A DNA stretch of 64,000 bases from Rhizobium sp. CC-YZS058 (GTDB lineage Bacteria > Pseudomonadota > Alphaproteobacteria > Rhizobiales > Rhizobiaceae), in the NCBI RefSeq assembly GCF_034720595.1, contig NZ_JAYESJ010000001.1, positions 4,205,501 through 4,269,500 of the forward strand. Reading direction: 5' to 3'. The notes beneath the pieces were generated by a model that was given only the letters and a program-made list of their open reading frames with translations, was not told the origin of the DNA and searched no databases. Below, in pieces: positions 44,169 to 53,816 of this stretch. A program made the position numbers and the translations under genes. Numbering within the stretch: position 1 is the first letter of the stretch; every line of letters starts with the position of its first letter.

Positions 44169-45122
44169 TTGAAACAGCATCTCATCATGGTCGCGTTGGC
44201 GACGACGCTAAGCGCATCGGTGGCATCAGTCGCTTCGGCGGAAACCGTCGGCGTGTCAATGGCACTTTTCGACGACAATTTCCTTACGGTCCTTCGCAAC
44301 GGCATGCAGGACCACGCCAGCCAGGCGGGCAACGTGACGCTACAGGTGGAGGATGCTCAGAACGACGTCGGTAAGCAGTTAAGCCAGGTCCAGAATTTCG
44401 TAGCGGCCGGTGTCGATGCGATCGTTGTCAACCCGGTCGATACGGACGCTACGGTCGCGATCTCACAGGCCGCTGCCGCTGCAGGCATTCCGCTGGTTTA
44501 CGTCAATCGCCAGCCGGTCAACGTGGACGAGCTTCCCGAGAAACAGGCCTTCGTCGCATCCGACGAGAAGCAATCCGGCACTCTCCAGACTAACGAGGTC
44601 TGCCGCCTGCTGAAGGCCGCCGGCAAGACCGAAGCGAATATCGTTGTCATGATGGGCGAGCTGTCGAACCAGGCCGCTCGTGTGCGCACCCAGGACATCA
44701 AGGACGTCATCGCCACTCCCGACTGCAGCTTCATCAAGATCGTCGAAGAGCAGACCGCCAACTGGTCGCGTACTCAGGGCGCGGACCTGATGACAAACTG
44801 GCTGTCGGCGGGCATCCAGTTCGACGCGGTGATTGCCAACAACGACGAGATGGCGATCGGTGCCATCCAGTCGCTCAAGGGCTCCGGTCGCGCGATGGAC
44901 GACGTCATCGTGGCAGGGATCGACGCGACGCAGGACGCCCTTGCTGCCGTCGCCGCAGGTGACCTCGACGTAACCGTCTTCCAGAACGCAGCCGGGCAGG
45001 GCAGTGGCGCAGTGGATGCGGCGTTGAAGCTCGCCCGCGGCGAGCCGGTCGAGAAGAAGGTCTATGTCCCCTTCGAGCTGGTCACGCCCGCGAACCTGAA
45101 GAACTACCAGGCGAAAAACTGA
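44169..45122 (+). CDS. CUT2 sugar ABC transporter, substrate-binding protein A
   Basis: This 317-residue periplasmic protein has a Sec signal ([20 protein letters not shown], cleavage after ASA) and a Peripla_BP_4 fold. The start is TTG 44169, chosen for the strong GGAGGAGA site upstream; no ATG fits. It is closely similar to the second binding protein at 47940: both share [24 protein letters not shown] and [27 protein letters not shown] inverted repeat (44105-44128) lies in the leader. Given downstream inositol genes, ligands may be inositol isomers, but this is inference. A hairpin follows. Confidence 0.9.
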   Translation: MKQHLIMVALATTLSASVASVASAETVGVSMALFDDNFLTVLRNGMQDHASQAGNVTLQVEDAQNDVGKQLSQVQNFVAAGVDAIVVNPVDTDATVAISQAAAAAGIPLVYVNRQPVNVDELPEKQAFVASDEKQSGTLQTNEVCRLLKAAGKTEANIVVMMGELSNQAARVRTQDIKDVIATPDCSFIKIVEEQTANWSRTQGADLMTNWLSAGIQFDAVIANNDEMAIGAIQSLKGSGRAMDDVIVAGIDATQDALAAVAAGDLDVTVFQNAAGQGSGAVDAALKLARGEPVEKKVYVPFELVTPANLKNYQAKN

Positions 45123-45138
45123 CGTTCCATCGAACATA

Positions 45139-45163
45139 CCGAAGGCGCGCTCCGCGCCTTCGG
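45139..45163 (+). repeat. Intercistronic hairpin after binding protein A
   Basis: CCGAAGGCGC (45139-45148) and GCGCCTTCGG (45154-45163) are perfect 10-bp arms around GCTCC, 17 nt after the stop. No T-run follows. The UUCG-like closing sequence should make it very stable. Confidence 0.75.
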
Positions 45164-45273
45164 ACCCTACTGGCACGGGCTGCGAAGACGCTTGCGTCGA
45201 AAGCGGACCCGAAACGGATCTGCCACGGGGTTATGACGCTCAGGCGTCGACAGGCACGCCCGGAGGTTCGACT

Positions 45274-46812
45274 ATGGTGAGTTCAACGACAGCGAAAGCG
45301 ATCCAGGACGTTCTGGAAGCTACGAAGCGGGATGGCATTCTTGCGATCGAGGGCATCCGGAAGGAATTCCCCGGTGTTGTCGCGCTCGACAACGTGCAGC
45401 TCCGTATCCGACCCGGCACGGTTCACGCGCTGATGGGCGAGAACGGAGCCGGCAAGTCGACGCTGATGAAGATCATTGCCGGCGTCTATCAACCCGATGC
45501 CGGCGAGATCCGCCTGCGCGGCGAGCCGGTGACGCTGAAATCGCCGCTCGACGCGCTCGAACAGGGCATCGCCATGATCCATCAGGAACTTGCCCTGATG
45601 AACTGGATGACGGTGGCGGAGAACATCTGGATCCGCCGCGAGCCGAAGAACCGCTTCGGCCTGATCGACCACGCCAAGATGGCGGAGATGACCGAGGCGC
45701 TGTTCGCCCGGCTCAATATCGTGCTCGACCCGCGGGCACAGGTGTCGGAACTCACCGTCGCGCAGAAGCAGATGGTCGAGATCGCCCGCGCCGTCAGCTA
45801 CGAATCCTCCGTGCTGATCATGGACGAGCCGACCTCGGCGCTGACCGAGCGCGAGGTGGAGCGCCTGTTCGCCATCATCCGCGACCTTCGCTCGCGCGGC
45901 ATCGGCATCGTCTACATCACCCACAAGATGAACGAGCTCTTCGAGATCGCCGACGAGTTCACCGTGTTCCGCGACGGCAAGTATGTCGGCTCGCATCTCT
46001 CCAAGGACGTGACCCGCGACGACATCATCCGCATGATGGTCGGCCGCGACATCACCGACATGTTCCCGAAGATCGATTGTCCGATCGGAGACGTGATCCT
46101 GGAGGTCAGGAACCTCACCATTCCCGGTGTCTTCCACGACATCTCGTTCGCGCTCCGCCGCGGCGAGATCCTCGGGCTGGCCGGGCTTGTGGGTTCCAAG
46201 CGCTCCAACGTTGCCGAGGCGATCTTCGGCGTGACGCCGGCAACCTCCGGCGAGATCTTCGTCGACGGCAAGCCGGTGACGATCGACAGCCCTAGTGCCG
46301 CTATGGCGCAGGGCTTCGCGTTCCTGACCGAAGACCGCAAGGAAACAGGCTGTTTCCTCACGCTCAACTGCCTGGAGAACATTCAGTCCGCGCTCATCAC
46401 ACGTTCGCATGTCAAGGCGGGTTTCGTCGAACAGGGCGAGGTAACCCGCCTCGCCGCGGACATGGCGGCCAAGCTCCGGGTGAAGACGCCGGACCTCTTC
46501 GAGACAGTCGAAAACCTGTCTGGCGGAAACCAGCAGAAGCTGTTGATCGCGCGCTGGCTGTTGACCAAGCCGCGCATCCTGATCCTCGACGAGCCGACAC
46601 GCGGCATCGATGTCGGTGCCAAATCCGAGATCCACCGCCTGATCACCGGCTTGGCAGCCGAAGGCGTTGCCGTGCTCATGATCTCATCGGAATTGCCCGA
46701 AGTTCTCGGAATGAGCGACCGCATCGTCGTCATGCACGAGGGCCATGTCTCCGGCGTGCTCAATCGCGCCGAAGCCAATCAAGTCAAGGTCATGGACCTT
46801 GCCGCGCGCTGA
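45274..46812 (+). CDS. CUT2 sugar ABC transporter ATP-binding protein (RbsA/MglA type)
   Basis: This 512-residue protein has two ABC domains. The first has Walker [10 protein letters not shown] (about 65-73), a [12 protein letters not shown] signature and [12 protein letters not shown]. The second has a degenerate P-loop ([13 protein letters not shown]), [16 protein letters not shown] and [15 protein letters not shown]. It is complete and matches inositol/ribose-type importers. It lies 151 nt after binding protein A, beyond a hairpin. ATG 45274 follows GGAGG by 5 nt. Confidence 0.93.
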   Translation: MVSSTTAKAIQDVLEATKRDGILAIEGIRKEFPGVVALDNVQLRIRPGTVHALMGENGAGKSTLMKIIAGVYQPDAGEIRLRGEPVTLKSPLDALEQGIAMIHQELALMNWMTVAENIWIRREPKNRFGLIDHAKMAEMTEALFARLNIVLDPRAQVSELTVAQKQMVEIARAVSYESSVLIMDEPTSALTEREVERLFAIIRDLRSRGIGIVYITHKMNELFEIADEFTVFRDGKYVGSHLSKDVTRDDIIRMMVGRDITDMFPKIDCPIGDVILEVRNLTIPGVFHDISFALRRGEILGLAGLVGSKRSNVAEAIFGVTPATSGEIFVDGKPVTIDSPSAAMAQGFAFLTEDRKETGCFLTLNCLENIQSALITRSHVKAGFVEQGEVTRLAADMAAKLRVKTPDLFETVENLSGGNQQKLLIARWLLTKPRILILDEPTRGIDVGAKSEIHRLITGLAAEGVAVLMISSELPEVLGMSDRIVVMHEGHVSGVLNRAEANQVKVMDLAAR

Positions 46813-46839
46813 CGCGTGGTTCTGGGAGGAAGACGCTTC

Positions 46840-47859
46840 ATGAATGTCACCACATCCACGGTAAAGCAGGTCGAACGCAAGCGGCGTCGCCTGCCGGCTG
46901 AGTTCACAATCCTGCTCGTGCTCATCGGCATTTCGCTGACTTTCGAGATTCTGGGCTGGATCCTGCTGGGGCAGAGCTTCCTCGCCAACCCGCAGCGGCT
47001 TTCGATCATGATCCTGCAGGTCTCGGTCATCGGCATCATTGCGATCGGCGTGACGCAGGTCATCATCTCGGACGGAATCGATCTGAGTTCGGGCTCGATC
47101 GTCGGGGCCACCGCGATGATCTCGATGAGTCTGGCGCAGGTTGGGACATTCGAGCGCGCGCTCTATCCGAGCCTTACGGACCTGCCGGTGATCGTGCCCG
47201 TCGCCATCGGGCTTCTGTTCGGCGCGGTCTGCGGCGCGATCAACGGGCTGTTGATCGCCTATACCCGCATTCCCCCGTTCATCGCGACCTTGGGCATGAT
47301 GGTCACGGCGCGCGGCTTCGCAAAGTGGTACACGAAGGGTCAGCCGATCAGCTTCCCGACCGACAGCTTCGCGGCGATCGGCAAGGGCCTGGCACCGGTC
47401 GTGATCTTCCTGCTCGTCGCGGCCGTCGTGCATGTCGTTCTGCGCTACACGCGATACGGCAAGTTCACCTATGCGATCGGGGCCAACAAGCAGGCCGCGC
47501 GTGTCTCGGGCATCGACGTCGAGCGGCATACCGTCAAGGTATACGCGGTCGCGGGACTTTTGTCTGGACTCGCCGGTATCGTAGTCGCCTCGCGGGGACT
47601 GACGGCTCAGGCGGGCATGGGCATGAGCTACGAGCTGGATGCCATCGCGATGGCTGTTATCGGGGGAGTGTCGTTGTCCGGCGGGCGCGGATCGATCCCA
47701 GGAACCATGATCGGCATGGTGATCTTCGGCGTGATCATCTCCGGCTTCACCTTCCTGCGCCTCGACGCCTACTACCAGGAGATGCTCAAGGGCATCATCA
47801 TCGTCGCCGCCGTCGTAGCCGACGTCTACCGCCAGCGAAAGCGGGTCAAGCGGAGCTGA
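46840..47859 (+). CDS. CUT2 sugar ABC transporter permease (RbsC type)
   Basis: This 339-residue permease has about ten hydrophobic segments. DGIDLSSGSIVGATAMISM (about 75) and AMAVIGGVSLSGGRGSIPGT (about 275) match the CUT2 permease motifs. I chose ATG 46840 (MNVTTSTVK) with GGGAGGAAG upstream; the ORF continues 8 codons upstream. It lies between the ATPase and a second binding protein gene. Confidence 0.92.
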   Translation: MNVTTSTVKQVERKRRRLPAEFTILLVLIGISLTFEILGWILLGQSFLANPQRLSIMILQVSVIGIIAIGVTQVIISDGIDLSSGSIVGATAMISMSLAQVGTFERALYPSLTDLPVIVPVAIGLLFGAVCGAINGLLIAYTRIPPFIATLGMMVTARGFAKWYTKGQPISFPTDSFAAIGKGLAPVVIFLLVAAVVHVVLRYTRYGKFTYAIGANKQAARVSGIDVERHTVKVYAVAGLLSGLAGIVVASRGLTAQAGMGMSYELDAIAMAVIGGVSLSGGRGSIPGTMIGMVIFGVIISGFTFLRLDAYYQEMLKGIIIVAAVVADVYRQRKRVKRS

Positions 47860-47939
47860 CCGGAAAACGGACGGCAATTCCAACCACCCGACTCCCGTTC
47901 TCATCGCGGTCCCCTGGTGGATCGATTGAAAGGTTACGC

Positions 47940-48878
47940 ATGAAAGCGCTTCTCGCCCTCACCGCACTGTCCCTGCTGACACTCCCCTCATTCGCCGCAC
48001 CGGCGGCGGCCGAGACCCGGATCGCTGTCAGCATGACGTCCTTCGACAACCCGTTCTTGACAATCCTGCTCAACGGCATCCGCGATGAAGCGGCGCGCGG
48101 TCAGGGGGTCGAACTGATTGCCGAGGATGCCCAGCTAGACCCGGCGAAACAGTTGAGCCAGGTGCAGAACTTCATAGCCAACGGCGTCGACGCCATCATC
48201 GTCAATCCGGTGGACGGCGACTCGACCGCCGCAATCACGCAGGCCGCGGCCGATGCCAAAGTTCCTCTCGTCTACGTCAACCATCCACCGGCCGAACTCG
48301 ACGCCGGAATGCCGGACGGAACGGCGTTCGTCGGATCGAACGAAAAAGAATCCGGAACCATGGAAGCTGAAGCCGCCTGCAAGCTTCTAGGCGGACAGGG
48401 CACCGCGGTAATTCTCATGGGACCGCTCGAGAACCATGCCGCGCTCCAGCGGACCAGGGACGTCGAGGCGGCATTCTCGCAGCCGGAGTGCAAGATCGAG
48501 ATCGTCGAGAAGCAGACGGCCAACTGGAACCGGACCCAGGCCCAAGATCTCGTGTCCTCCTGGCTCACCGCCGGCACGCAGTTCGATGCCGTCATCGCCA
48601 ACAACGACGAGATGGCGATCGGGGCAGCCCAGGCCCTGAAGGCCGCCGGCGTTACGATGGACAAGGTGGTGATCGCAGGCATCGATGCCACTCCGGACGG
48701 GCTTGCAGCCATGAAGGCCGGCGACATCGATGTCACTGTCTATCAGAACGCGACCAAGCAGGGAGAGGTCTCGGTTCGGACCGCTATCAGACTCGCAGCA
48801 GGCGAGAAATCGGAGAAGACCCTCTGGGTGCCCTTCGAGCCCGTCACGCCCGAGACACTGGCCTCCTACACCAAGTGA
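47940..48878 (+). CDS. CUT2 sugar ABC transporter, substrate-binding protein B
   Basis: This 312-residue periplasmic protein has the signal MKALLALTALSLLTLPSFAA with cleavage after AAA. It is a clear paralogue of binding protein A ([51 protein letters not shown]). Having two binding proteins with one ATPase and one permease widens substrate range or tunes affinity. The start at 47940 has AAAGG. Strong hairpin follows, then an IolH-like gene. Substrates probably differ between A and B. Confidence 0.92.
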   Translation: MKALLALTALSLLTLPSFAAPAAAETRIAVSMTSFDNPFLTILLNGIRDEAARGQGVELIAEDAQLDPAKQLSQVQNFIANGVDAIIVNPVDGDSTAAITQAAADAKVPLVYVNHPPAELDAGMPDGTAFVGSNEKESGTMEAEAACKLLGGQGTAVILMGPLENHAALQRTRDVEAAFSQPECKIEIVEKQTANWNRTQAQDLVSSWLTAGTQFDAVIANNDEMAIGAAQALKAAGVTMDKVVIAGIDATPDGLAAMKAGDIDVTVYQNATKQGEVSVRTAIRLAAGEKSEKTLWVPFEPVTPETLASYTK

Positions 48879-48885
48879 GGCCTCG

Positions 48886-48921
48886 GGGGTCGCGGCCGAA
48901 GCCTCCCTTAGCCGCGACCCC
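48886..48921 (+). repeat. Intercistronic hairpin after binding protein B
   Basis: GGGGTCGCGGC (48886-48896) and GCCGCGACCCC (48911-48921) are perfect 11-bp arms around a 14-nt loop, 8 nt past the stop codon and before the IolH-like gene. Confidence 0.75.
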
Positions 48922-48990
48922 GTCCCTTCCCGGCAGCGCCTGTCGAAGAGGCGGCACCGTCGCCCGAAACGCCTAAACCCCGAGGCAACC

Positions 48991-49890
48991 ATGAAGATCG
49001 CCATTGACCCGTTTATGCACCGCCATCTCAGCCTCGAGACACTGCCGGCCAAGGTGAAGGAGCTCGGCTATGACTGGATCGAGCTTTCGCCGCGCGCCGA
49101 CTTCCTCGAATGGTTCAAGGCACCGCGCGTCTTTCCCGAGCGCATCCGTTCGCTCAAGAAAGCGCTCAAGGAGGCCGATGTCGGCATCGCCTCTCTCTTG
49201 CCAATGTACCGCTGGGCCTCCAACGACGAGACCGAGCGCCAGGCGGCCGTCAAGCACTGGAAGCGCGCCATCGAGATCGCCGTCGAACTCGAAGTCGACA
49301 CCATGAACTCTGAGTTCGGCCGAGGCCCGCATCCAGACAAGGGCTCCTGCTACTGCTGCCATACCGGTTCGATGATCGAGGCCTGCGAAGATGCCTGGTG
49401 GCGCTCGATGGAAGAGCTCGTGCCGATCTTCGAGCGCGAGGGCATTAACCTCCATGTCGAGCCGCATCCGGAAGACTGGTGCGAAGCGCTGCAGCCGGCG
49501 CTCGATATCATCCGCACCGTGAACTCCAAGCACGTCAAGTTCCTCTACTGCGCGCCGCATACCTTCTATTTCGGTGACGATACCAAGGCCATGCTGCGCG
49601 AGGCGAAGGACGTGCTCGCCCATGTGCATGTCGGCGACACCTTCAACCACAAGGCCAGTTCTGGCCTGCGCTACATCCTGAACCCGCCCGGCACACAGGC
49701 GCGCGTCCACCAGCACCTGAATATCGGCCAGGGCGAGGTTCCGTGGGACGACTTCTTCGGCACGCTCGCCGAAATTGGTTTCGACGGCATCATGACCGCC
49801 TGTGTTTTCGCCTGGGAAGACCGCGCCGACCAATCGGGCAAGTTCATGTGCGCCGAAATGAACAACTACATCACGAAATACAGCAAGTGA
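48991..49890 (+). CDS. Sugar phosphate isomerase/epimerase, IolH-like TIM barrel
   Basis: This 299-residue AP-endonuclease-2-fold protein starts [20 protein letters not shown]. Metal-ligand positions occur in [11 protein letters not shown] (about residue 155), VHVGDTFNH (about 210) and the C-terminal half; the [10 protein letters not shown] segment and Cys-rich CYCCHTG (about 125) stand out. IolH-type proteins in inositol clusters isomerise or epimerise intermediates, but their reaction is not well settled. It is 10 nt upstream of an inositol dehydrogenase gene, and starts with GAGG upstream. Confidence 0.82.
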   Translation: MKIAIDPFMHRHLSLETLPAKVKELGYDWIELSPRADFLEWFKAPRVFPERIRSLKKALKEADVGIASLLPMYRWASNDETERQAAVKHWKRAIEIAVELEVDTMNSEFGRGPHPDKGSCYCCHTGSMIEACEDAWWRSMEELVPIFEREGINLHVEPHPEDWCEALQPALDIIRTVNSKHVKFLYCAPHTFYFGDDTKAMLREAKDVLAHVHVGDTFNHKASSGLRYILNPPGTQARVHQHLNIGQGEVPWDDFFGTLAEIGFDGIMTACVFAWEDRADQSGKFMCAEMNNYITKYSK

Positions 49891-49900
49891 GGCTCATCCA

Positions 49901-50911
49901 ATGACTGTCAGAATAGGTGTTATCGGCACCGGAGCTATCGGGCGCGAGCATGCCCGGCGCATCAATCAGGTACTCGGCGGGGCGAGGATCGTTGCACTCA
50001 GCGATGTGAACGTCGCCTCGGCCGAAGCGGTGAAGGCTGAGATCGCCCCCAAGGCAACAGTGTACGATACCGGGGAAGCGCTGATCGCCTCGCCGGATGT
50101 GGATGCCGTCCTCGTCACTTCCTGGGGGGCCACCCACGAACAATATGTGCTTGCGGCGATCGCCGCGGGCAAGCCTTGCTTTTGCGAGAAGCCGCTCGCC
50201 ACCACGGCGGAAGGTGCCAAGCGCATCGTCGATCTAGAAGTCGGCTATGGAAAGCGTCTGGTCCAAGTCGGTTTCATGCGTCGCTATGATGCCGGCTATG
50301 TCGCCCTCAAGCAGGTAGTCGATAGCCAGATCGGCGCGCCGATCATGGTTCATGCGGCTCACCGCAACCCTGCCGTTCCAGAGCAGTATGTCACTCCCAT
50401 GGCAATTCATGACACGATGATCCACGAGATCGACGTGCTGCGTTGGCTGCTCGACGACGATTACGTTTCCGCCCGCGTTCTTTATCCACGCTCGGCTGCC
50501 CTCAGCCATGCCAAACTGCGCGATCCCCAGGTTGTCATTCTGGAAACGGCTAAAGGCACGCTGATCGACGTCGAGATCTTCGTCAACTGCGCATACGGCT
50601 ACGACATCCAGTGCGAAGTGGTCGGAGAGGAGGGCGTAGCCAGGCTGCCGGATCCGATGGCGATCGAGATGCGTCTCGGTGCCAGGAAACAGAACGCAAT
50701 CCTGACCGACTGGAAGGACCGCTTCATCGCCAGCTACGACGTGGAGCTCCAGGACTTTATCAAGGCCGCGGCCGAGGGGACCGCCTCCGGGCCAAGTTCA
50801 TGGGACGGCTACGTTGCGGCCATCACCTCGGATGCCTGCGTAGCCGCGCAGGATGCGGATGGTGCCGCCGTTCCGATCACTCTTCCCACCCGTCCCTCGC
50901 TCTACAAGTGA
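49901..50911 (+). CDS. iolG: Inositol 2-dehydrogenase (Gfo/Idh/MocA family)
   Basis: This 336-residue NAD-dependent dehydrogenase has the Rossmann motif [17 protein letters not shown], the EKPL motif in FCEKPLATT (about 95) and the catalytic [15 protein letters not shown] (about 170) with His and Asp. [14 protein letters not shown] is typical of inositol dehydrogenases. It should oxidise myo-inositol (or scyllo/D-chiro isomers) to inosose. It follows the importer and IolH-like gene and overlaps or abuts the TIM-barrel gene downstream. A second IolG-like gene lies at 61957, so substrate ranges may differ. Confidence 0.88.
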   Translation: MTVRIGVIGTGAIGREHARRINQVLGGARIVALSDVNVASAEAVKAEIAPKATVYDTGEALIASPDVDAVLVTSWGATHEQYVLAAIAAGKPCFCEKPLATTAEGAKRIVDLEVGYGKRLVQVGFMRRYDAGYVALKQVVDSQIGAPIMVHAAHRNPAVPEQYVTPMAIHDTMIHEIDVLRWLLDDDYVSARVLYPRSAALSHAKLRDPQVVILETAKGTLIDVEIFVNCAYGYDIQCEVVGEEGVARLPDPMAIEMRLGARKQNAILTDWKDRFIASYDVELQDFIKAAAEGTASGPSSWDGYVAAITSDACVAAQDADGAAVPITLPTRPSLYK

Positions 50912-50919
50912 AAACTGTC

Positions 50920-51705
50920 ATGCGCTTTGCCATCAACCACATCACTGCCCCCGGTCTCTCGCTGGAAGAGTTCTTCCGGGCGGCTCTTGCGCTCGGGCTG
51001 ACCGAAGTCGAGATTCGGAACGATCTTCCCGATATCGTCGATACCATGACGCCGGAGTCGGTGAGGGCCGCCGCAGAGAAGGCGGGCGTCACGATCGTCT
51101 CCATCAACGCACTCTACCCATTCAACGTCTGGTCGGGTGATCTGCCACGCAAGGCTCTCGCGCTTGCCGACTATGCCGCCGCCGCCGGTGCGAAGGCGCT
51201 GGTCATGTGCCCGCTGAACGATGGAACGCCAGTTGCCTTCGAAGATCTCGTCAGCGCCCTCGTCGCCATGAAGCCGATCCTCGAGGAACGGGGCCTGATC
51301 GGCTTGGTGGAGCCCCTCGGCTTCCCGATCTCTTCGCTGCGCACCAAGGCAGAGGCGTTGCGTGCGATCGATGAAGCGGATGGCGAGGGTGTCTACAAGC
51401 TGGTCCATGACACCTTCCACCATCACCTGGCTGGCGAGACCGAGTTCTTCCCCGAGCGAACGGGTCTTGTCCACATTTCAGGCGTTGTCGAACCCCAGGT
51501 CGCTGTCGATGACATGCTCGACGCGCATCGGGTTCTGGTGGATGCGCGGGACCGGCTGGAAAACGTTGAGCAGATCCGCGTGCTCGTGGAGGCAGGCTTC
51601 CTAGGGCCATTCAGTTTCGAGCCTTTCGCGGAAGAGATTCACCGACTTGCCGACCCCGAAAGCGCGGTGCGTGACAGCATGCGCCATGTGACCGACGCGC
51701 TCTAA
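50920..51705 (+). CDS. TIM-barrel isomerase (IolI/inosose isomerase-like)
   Basis: This 261-residue xylose-isomerase-like TIM barrel begins MRFAINHITAPGLSLEEFF. Metal ligands are expected in LVEPLGFP (about 130), LVHDTFHHHLAG (about 165), VHISGVV (about 190) and FSFEPFAEEI (about 235). IolI-type enzymes interconvert inosose isomers before IolE. The start may be ATG 50920 or GTG 50908, which overlaps the iolG stop as GTGA; neither has a strong ribosome binding site. It ends the transporter-iolHG operon. Confidence 0.82.
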   Translation: MRFAINHITAPGLSLEEFFRAALALGLTEVEIRNDLPDIVDTMTPESVRAAAEKAGVTIVSINALYPFNVWSGDLPRKALALADYAAAAGAKALVMCPLNDGTPVAFEDLVSALVAMKPILEERGLIGLVEPLGFPISSLRTKAEALRAIDEADGEGVYKLVHDTFHHHLAGETEFFPERTGLVHISGVVEPQVAVDDMLDAHRVLVDARDRLENVEQIRVLVEAGFLGPFSFEPFAEEIHRLADPESAVRDSMRHVTDAL

Positions 51706-51730
51706 TCGACCTCGCCGCATAGCTCGGACA

Positions 51731-51800
51731 CGCGGCCATAGCCGCGCGATCGGCCGAAAGAGCCGGGTCATGGGGATCGCGGGCCTCCACAAGGCCCGCG
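51731..51800 (+). terminator. Two hairpins between importer operon and iolC
   Basis: CGCGGC-CATA-GCCGCG (51731-51746) and CGCGGGCCT-CCACA-AGGCCCGCG (51778-51800) are perfect stems of 6 and 9 bp. They lie 25-95 nt after the TIM-barrel stop and before iolC. They could end the upstream transcript, or form a leader structure that modulates iolC read-through. Confidence 0.55.
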
Positions 51801-51844
51801 TGGAGCGGATCGAAACCGTAGGTTCGCCTAAGGCGGAGGATGGA

Positions 51845-53815
51845 ATGGACAAGACATTGGACGTGATCACGATCGGCCGCTCCTCGGTCGATCTCTACGG
51901 CGCACAGGTCGGCGGGCGGCTTGAGGACATGGGCTCCTTCCGAAAATATCTCGGCGGCTCGCCTACCAACATGGCTGCCGGCACCGCGCGCCTCGGCCTG
52001 CGTTCGGCGCTGATCACGCGCGTCGGCGACGAACACATGGGCCGCTTCATCCGCGAGGAACTGGCGCGCGAGGGGGTGGACGTGGCCGGCGTGAAGACGG
52101 ATCCTGAACGCCTCACCGCACTCGTTCTGCTCGGCATCCGCGACGATGAGCGCTTTCCGCTCATCTTTTATCGCGAGAACTGCGCCGACATGGCGCTCAG
52201 CGAAGACGACATCGACGAGGCGCTGATCGCACGCGCCCGCTCCGTCGTGGCAACCGGCACCCATCTCAGCCATGTGCAAACCGAGAAGGCCGTCCTGAAG
52301 GCCCTCGATCTGGCCAGCAAGCACGGTGCCCGAACCGCCCTCGACATCGACTACCGGCCGAACCTCTGGGGCGTCGCTGGCCATGGCGACGGCGAAAGCC
52401 GTTTCGTGGAGAGCCGGCGCGTGACCGAGAAACTCCAGTCGACTCTGCATCTCTTCGATTTGATCGTCGGTACGGAAGAGGAGTTCCATATCGCCGGCGG
52501 CTCGACCGACACGATCGCGGCGCTCAATGCCGTGCGCGCCGTGTCGGAGGCGACGCTGGTTTGCAAGCGCGGGGCCGACGGCGCGGTCGCTTTCACCGGC
52601 GCGATTCCCGCGACGCTCGATGAAGGCGAGCGCGGTCCCGGCTTCCCGATCGAGGTCTTCAACGTGCTCGGTGCTGGAGACGGCTTCATGTCGGGCCTGA
52701 TCAAGGGCTGGCTGGAAGACGCGCCATGGCCGCGCGCGCTTCAATATGCCAATGCCTGCGGCGCATTCGCGGTCAGCCGCCATGGCTGCGCGCCGGCCTA
52801 TCCGTCGCTCGCGGAACTCGACTTCTTCCTCGACCGAGGGGTGACAACCAAAGCACTCCGCCAAGACAAGGCGCTTGAGCAGATCCACTGGTCGACGAAC
52901 CGTCATGGCGACTGGTCGACCATGCGGGTCTTCGCCTTCGACCACCGCATGCAGCTCGAAACGATGGCTGGTGCGACGCCGGAGAAGATCGGTGCCTTCA
53001 AGCAGCTCTGCCTTCGCGCTGCACTCGGCGTGCAGAATGGGCATCCGGGATACGGCATTCTCTGCGACCATCGGCTCGGAAGGAAGGCGCTTCAGGCAGC
53101 CTCTGGAACTGGACTGTGGATCGGCCGTCCGGTCGAATGGCCGGGTTCCCGGCCGCTGACGCTCGAACCGGAAATCGGCGCGGACTTCGGCGGTCTCGAC
53201 GAATGGCCGCTCGACAATGTCGTCAAGGTTCTCTGCTTCTGCCACCCCGACGACGACGCCGCCACGCAGGCCGCGCAGGAGGAGACGGTCAAGCGCATCT
53301 TCGCCTCCGCTCGCCGCAACCGCCTCGAATTCCTGTTGGAAATTATCCCCTCCAAAGTCGGCCCGGTCGACGACGCCACCACCGCGATCCTGATCCGCCG
53401 TTTCTACGAGATCGGCATCTATCCCGACTGGTGGAAGCTCGAGCCGATGGCCAGCCGCAGTGCGTGGGAACAGGCCTGTGCCGCGATCATCGAGAACGAT
53501 CCGCACACACGCGGCATCGTCGTTCTTGGGCTCGATGCGCCGGAGGCGGAACTGGCGGCAAGCTTCGCGATCGCCGCCGACTTCCCGCTCGTGAAGGGCT
53601 TCGCGGTCGGCAGGACGATCTTCGCCAAGACGGCTGGGGAATGGCTGATGGACAGGCTGTCGGATGACGACGCCGTCGCGGAGATGCAGGCACGCTACCG
53701 ACGGCTTTGCGACGTCTGGGACGCGGCGCGCGGCGGCGGCTTGCCACAGGAAGACACGGCGCAAGGCGCTGGACAGGACAAGTTTGCGGCGCAGACGTCG
53801 CAGGGAAGGCACTGA
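51845..53815 (+). CDS. iolC: Bifunctional 5-dehydro-2-deoxygluconokinase / DUF2090 aldolase-like
   Basis: This 656-residue protein fuses a PfkB-type kinase (about residues 1-330) to a DUF2090 domain (about 345-635). The kinase has GGSPTNMAAGTARLG near the N-terminus and NVLGAGDGFMSGLI (anion-hole GAGD motif, catalytic Asp, about 280). The DUF2090 part (VFAFDHRMQLETMAG onward) resembles class I aldolases; in rhizobia the fused protein is annotated as doing both phosphorylation of 2-deoxy-5-keto-gluconate and aldol cleavage to DHAP and malonate semialdehyde. I chose ATG 51845 with GGAGGA upstream. It is the first gene of iolCDEB. Confidence 0.93.
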   Translation: MDKTLDVITIGRSSVDLYGAQVGGRLEDMGSFRKYLGGSPTNMAAGTARLGLRSALITRVGDEHMGRFIREELAREGVDVAGVKTDPERLTALVLLGIRDDERFPLIFYRENCADMALSEDDIDEALIARARSVVATGTHLSHVQTEKAVLKALDLASKHGARTALDIDYRPNLWGVAGHGDGESRFVESRRVTEKLQSTLHLFDLIVGTEEEFHIAGGSTDTIAALNAVRAVSEATLVCKRGADGAVAFTGAIPATLDEGERGPGFPIEVFNVLGAGDGFMSGLIKGWLEDAPWPRALQYANACGAFAVSRHGCAPAYPSLAELDFFLDRGVTTKALRQDKALEQIHWSTNRHGDWSTMRVFAFDHRMQLETMAGATPEKIGAFKQLCLRAALGVQNGHPGYGILCDHRLGRKALQAASGTGLWIGRPVEWPGSRPLTLEPEIGADFGGLDEWPLDNVVKVLCFCHPDDDAATQAAQEETVKRIFASARRNRLEFLLEIIPSKVGPVDDATTAILIRRFYEIGIYPDWWKLEPMASRSAWEQACAAIIENDPHTRGIVVLGLDAPEAELAASFAIAADFPLVKGFAVGRTIFAKTAGEWLMDRLSDDDAVAEMQARYRRLCDVWDAARGGGLPQEDTAQGAGQDKFAAQTSQGRH

Positions 53816-53816
53816 C

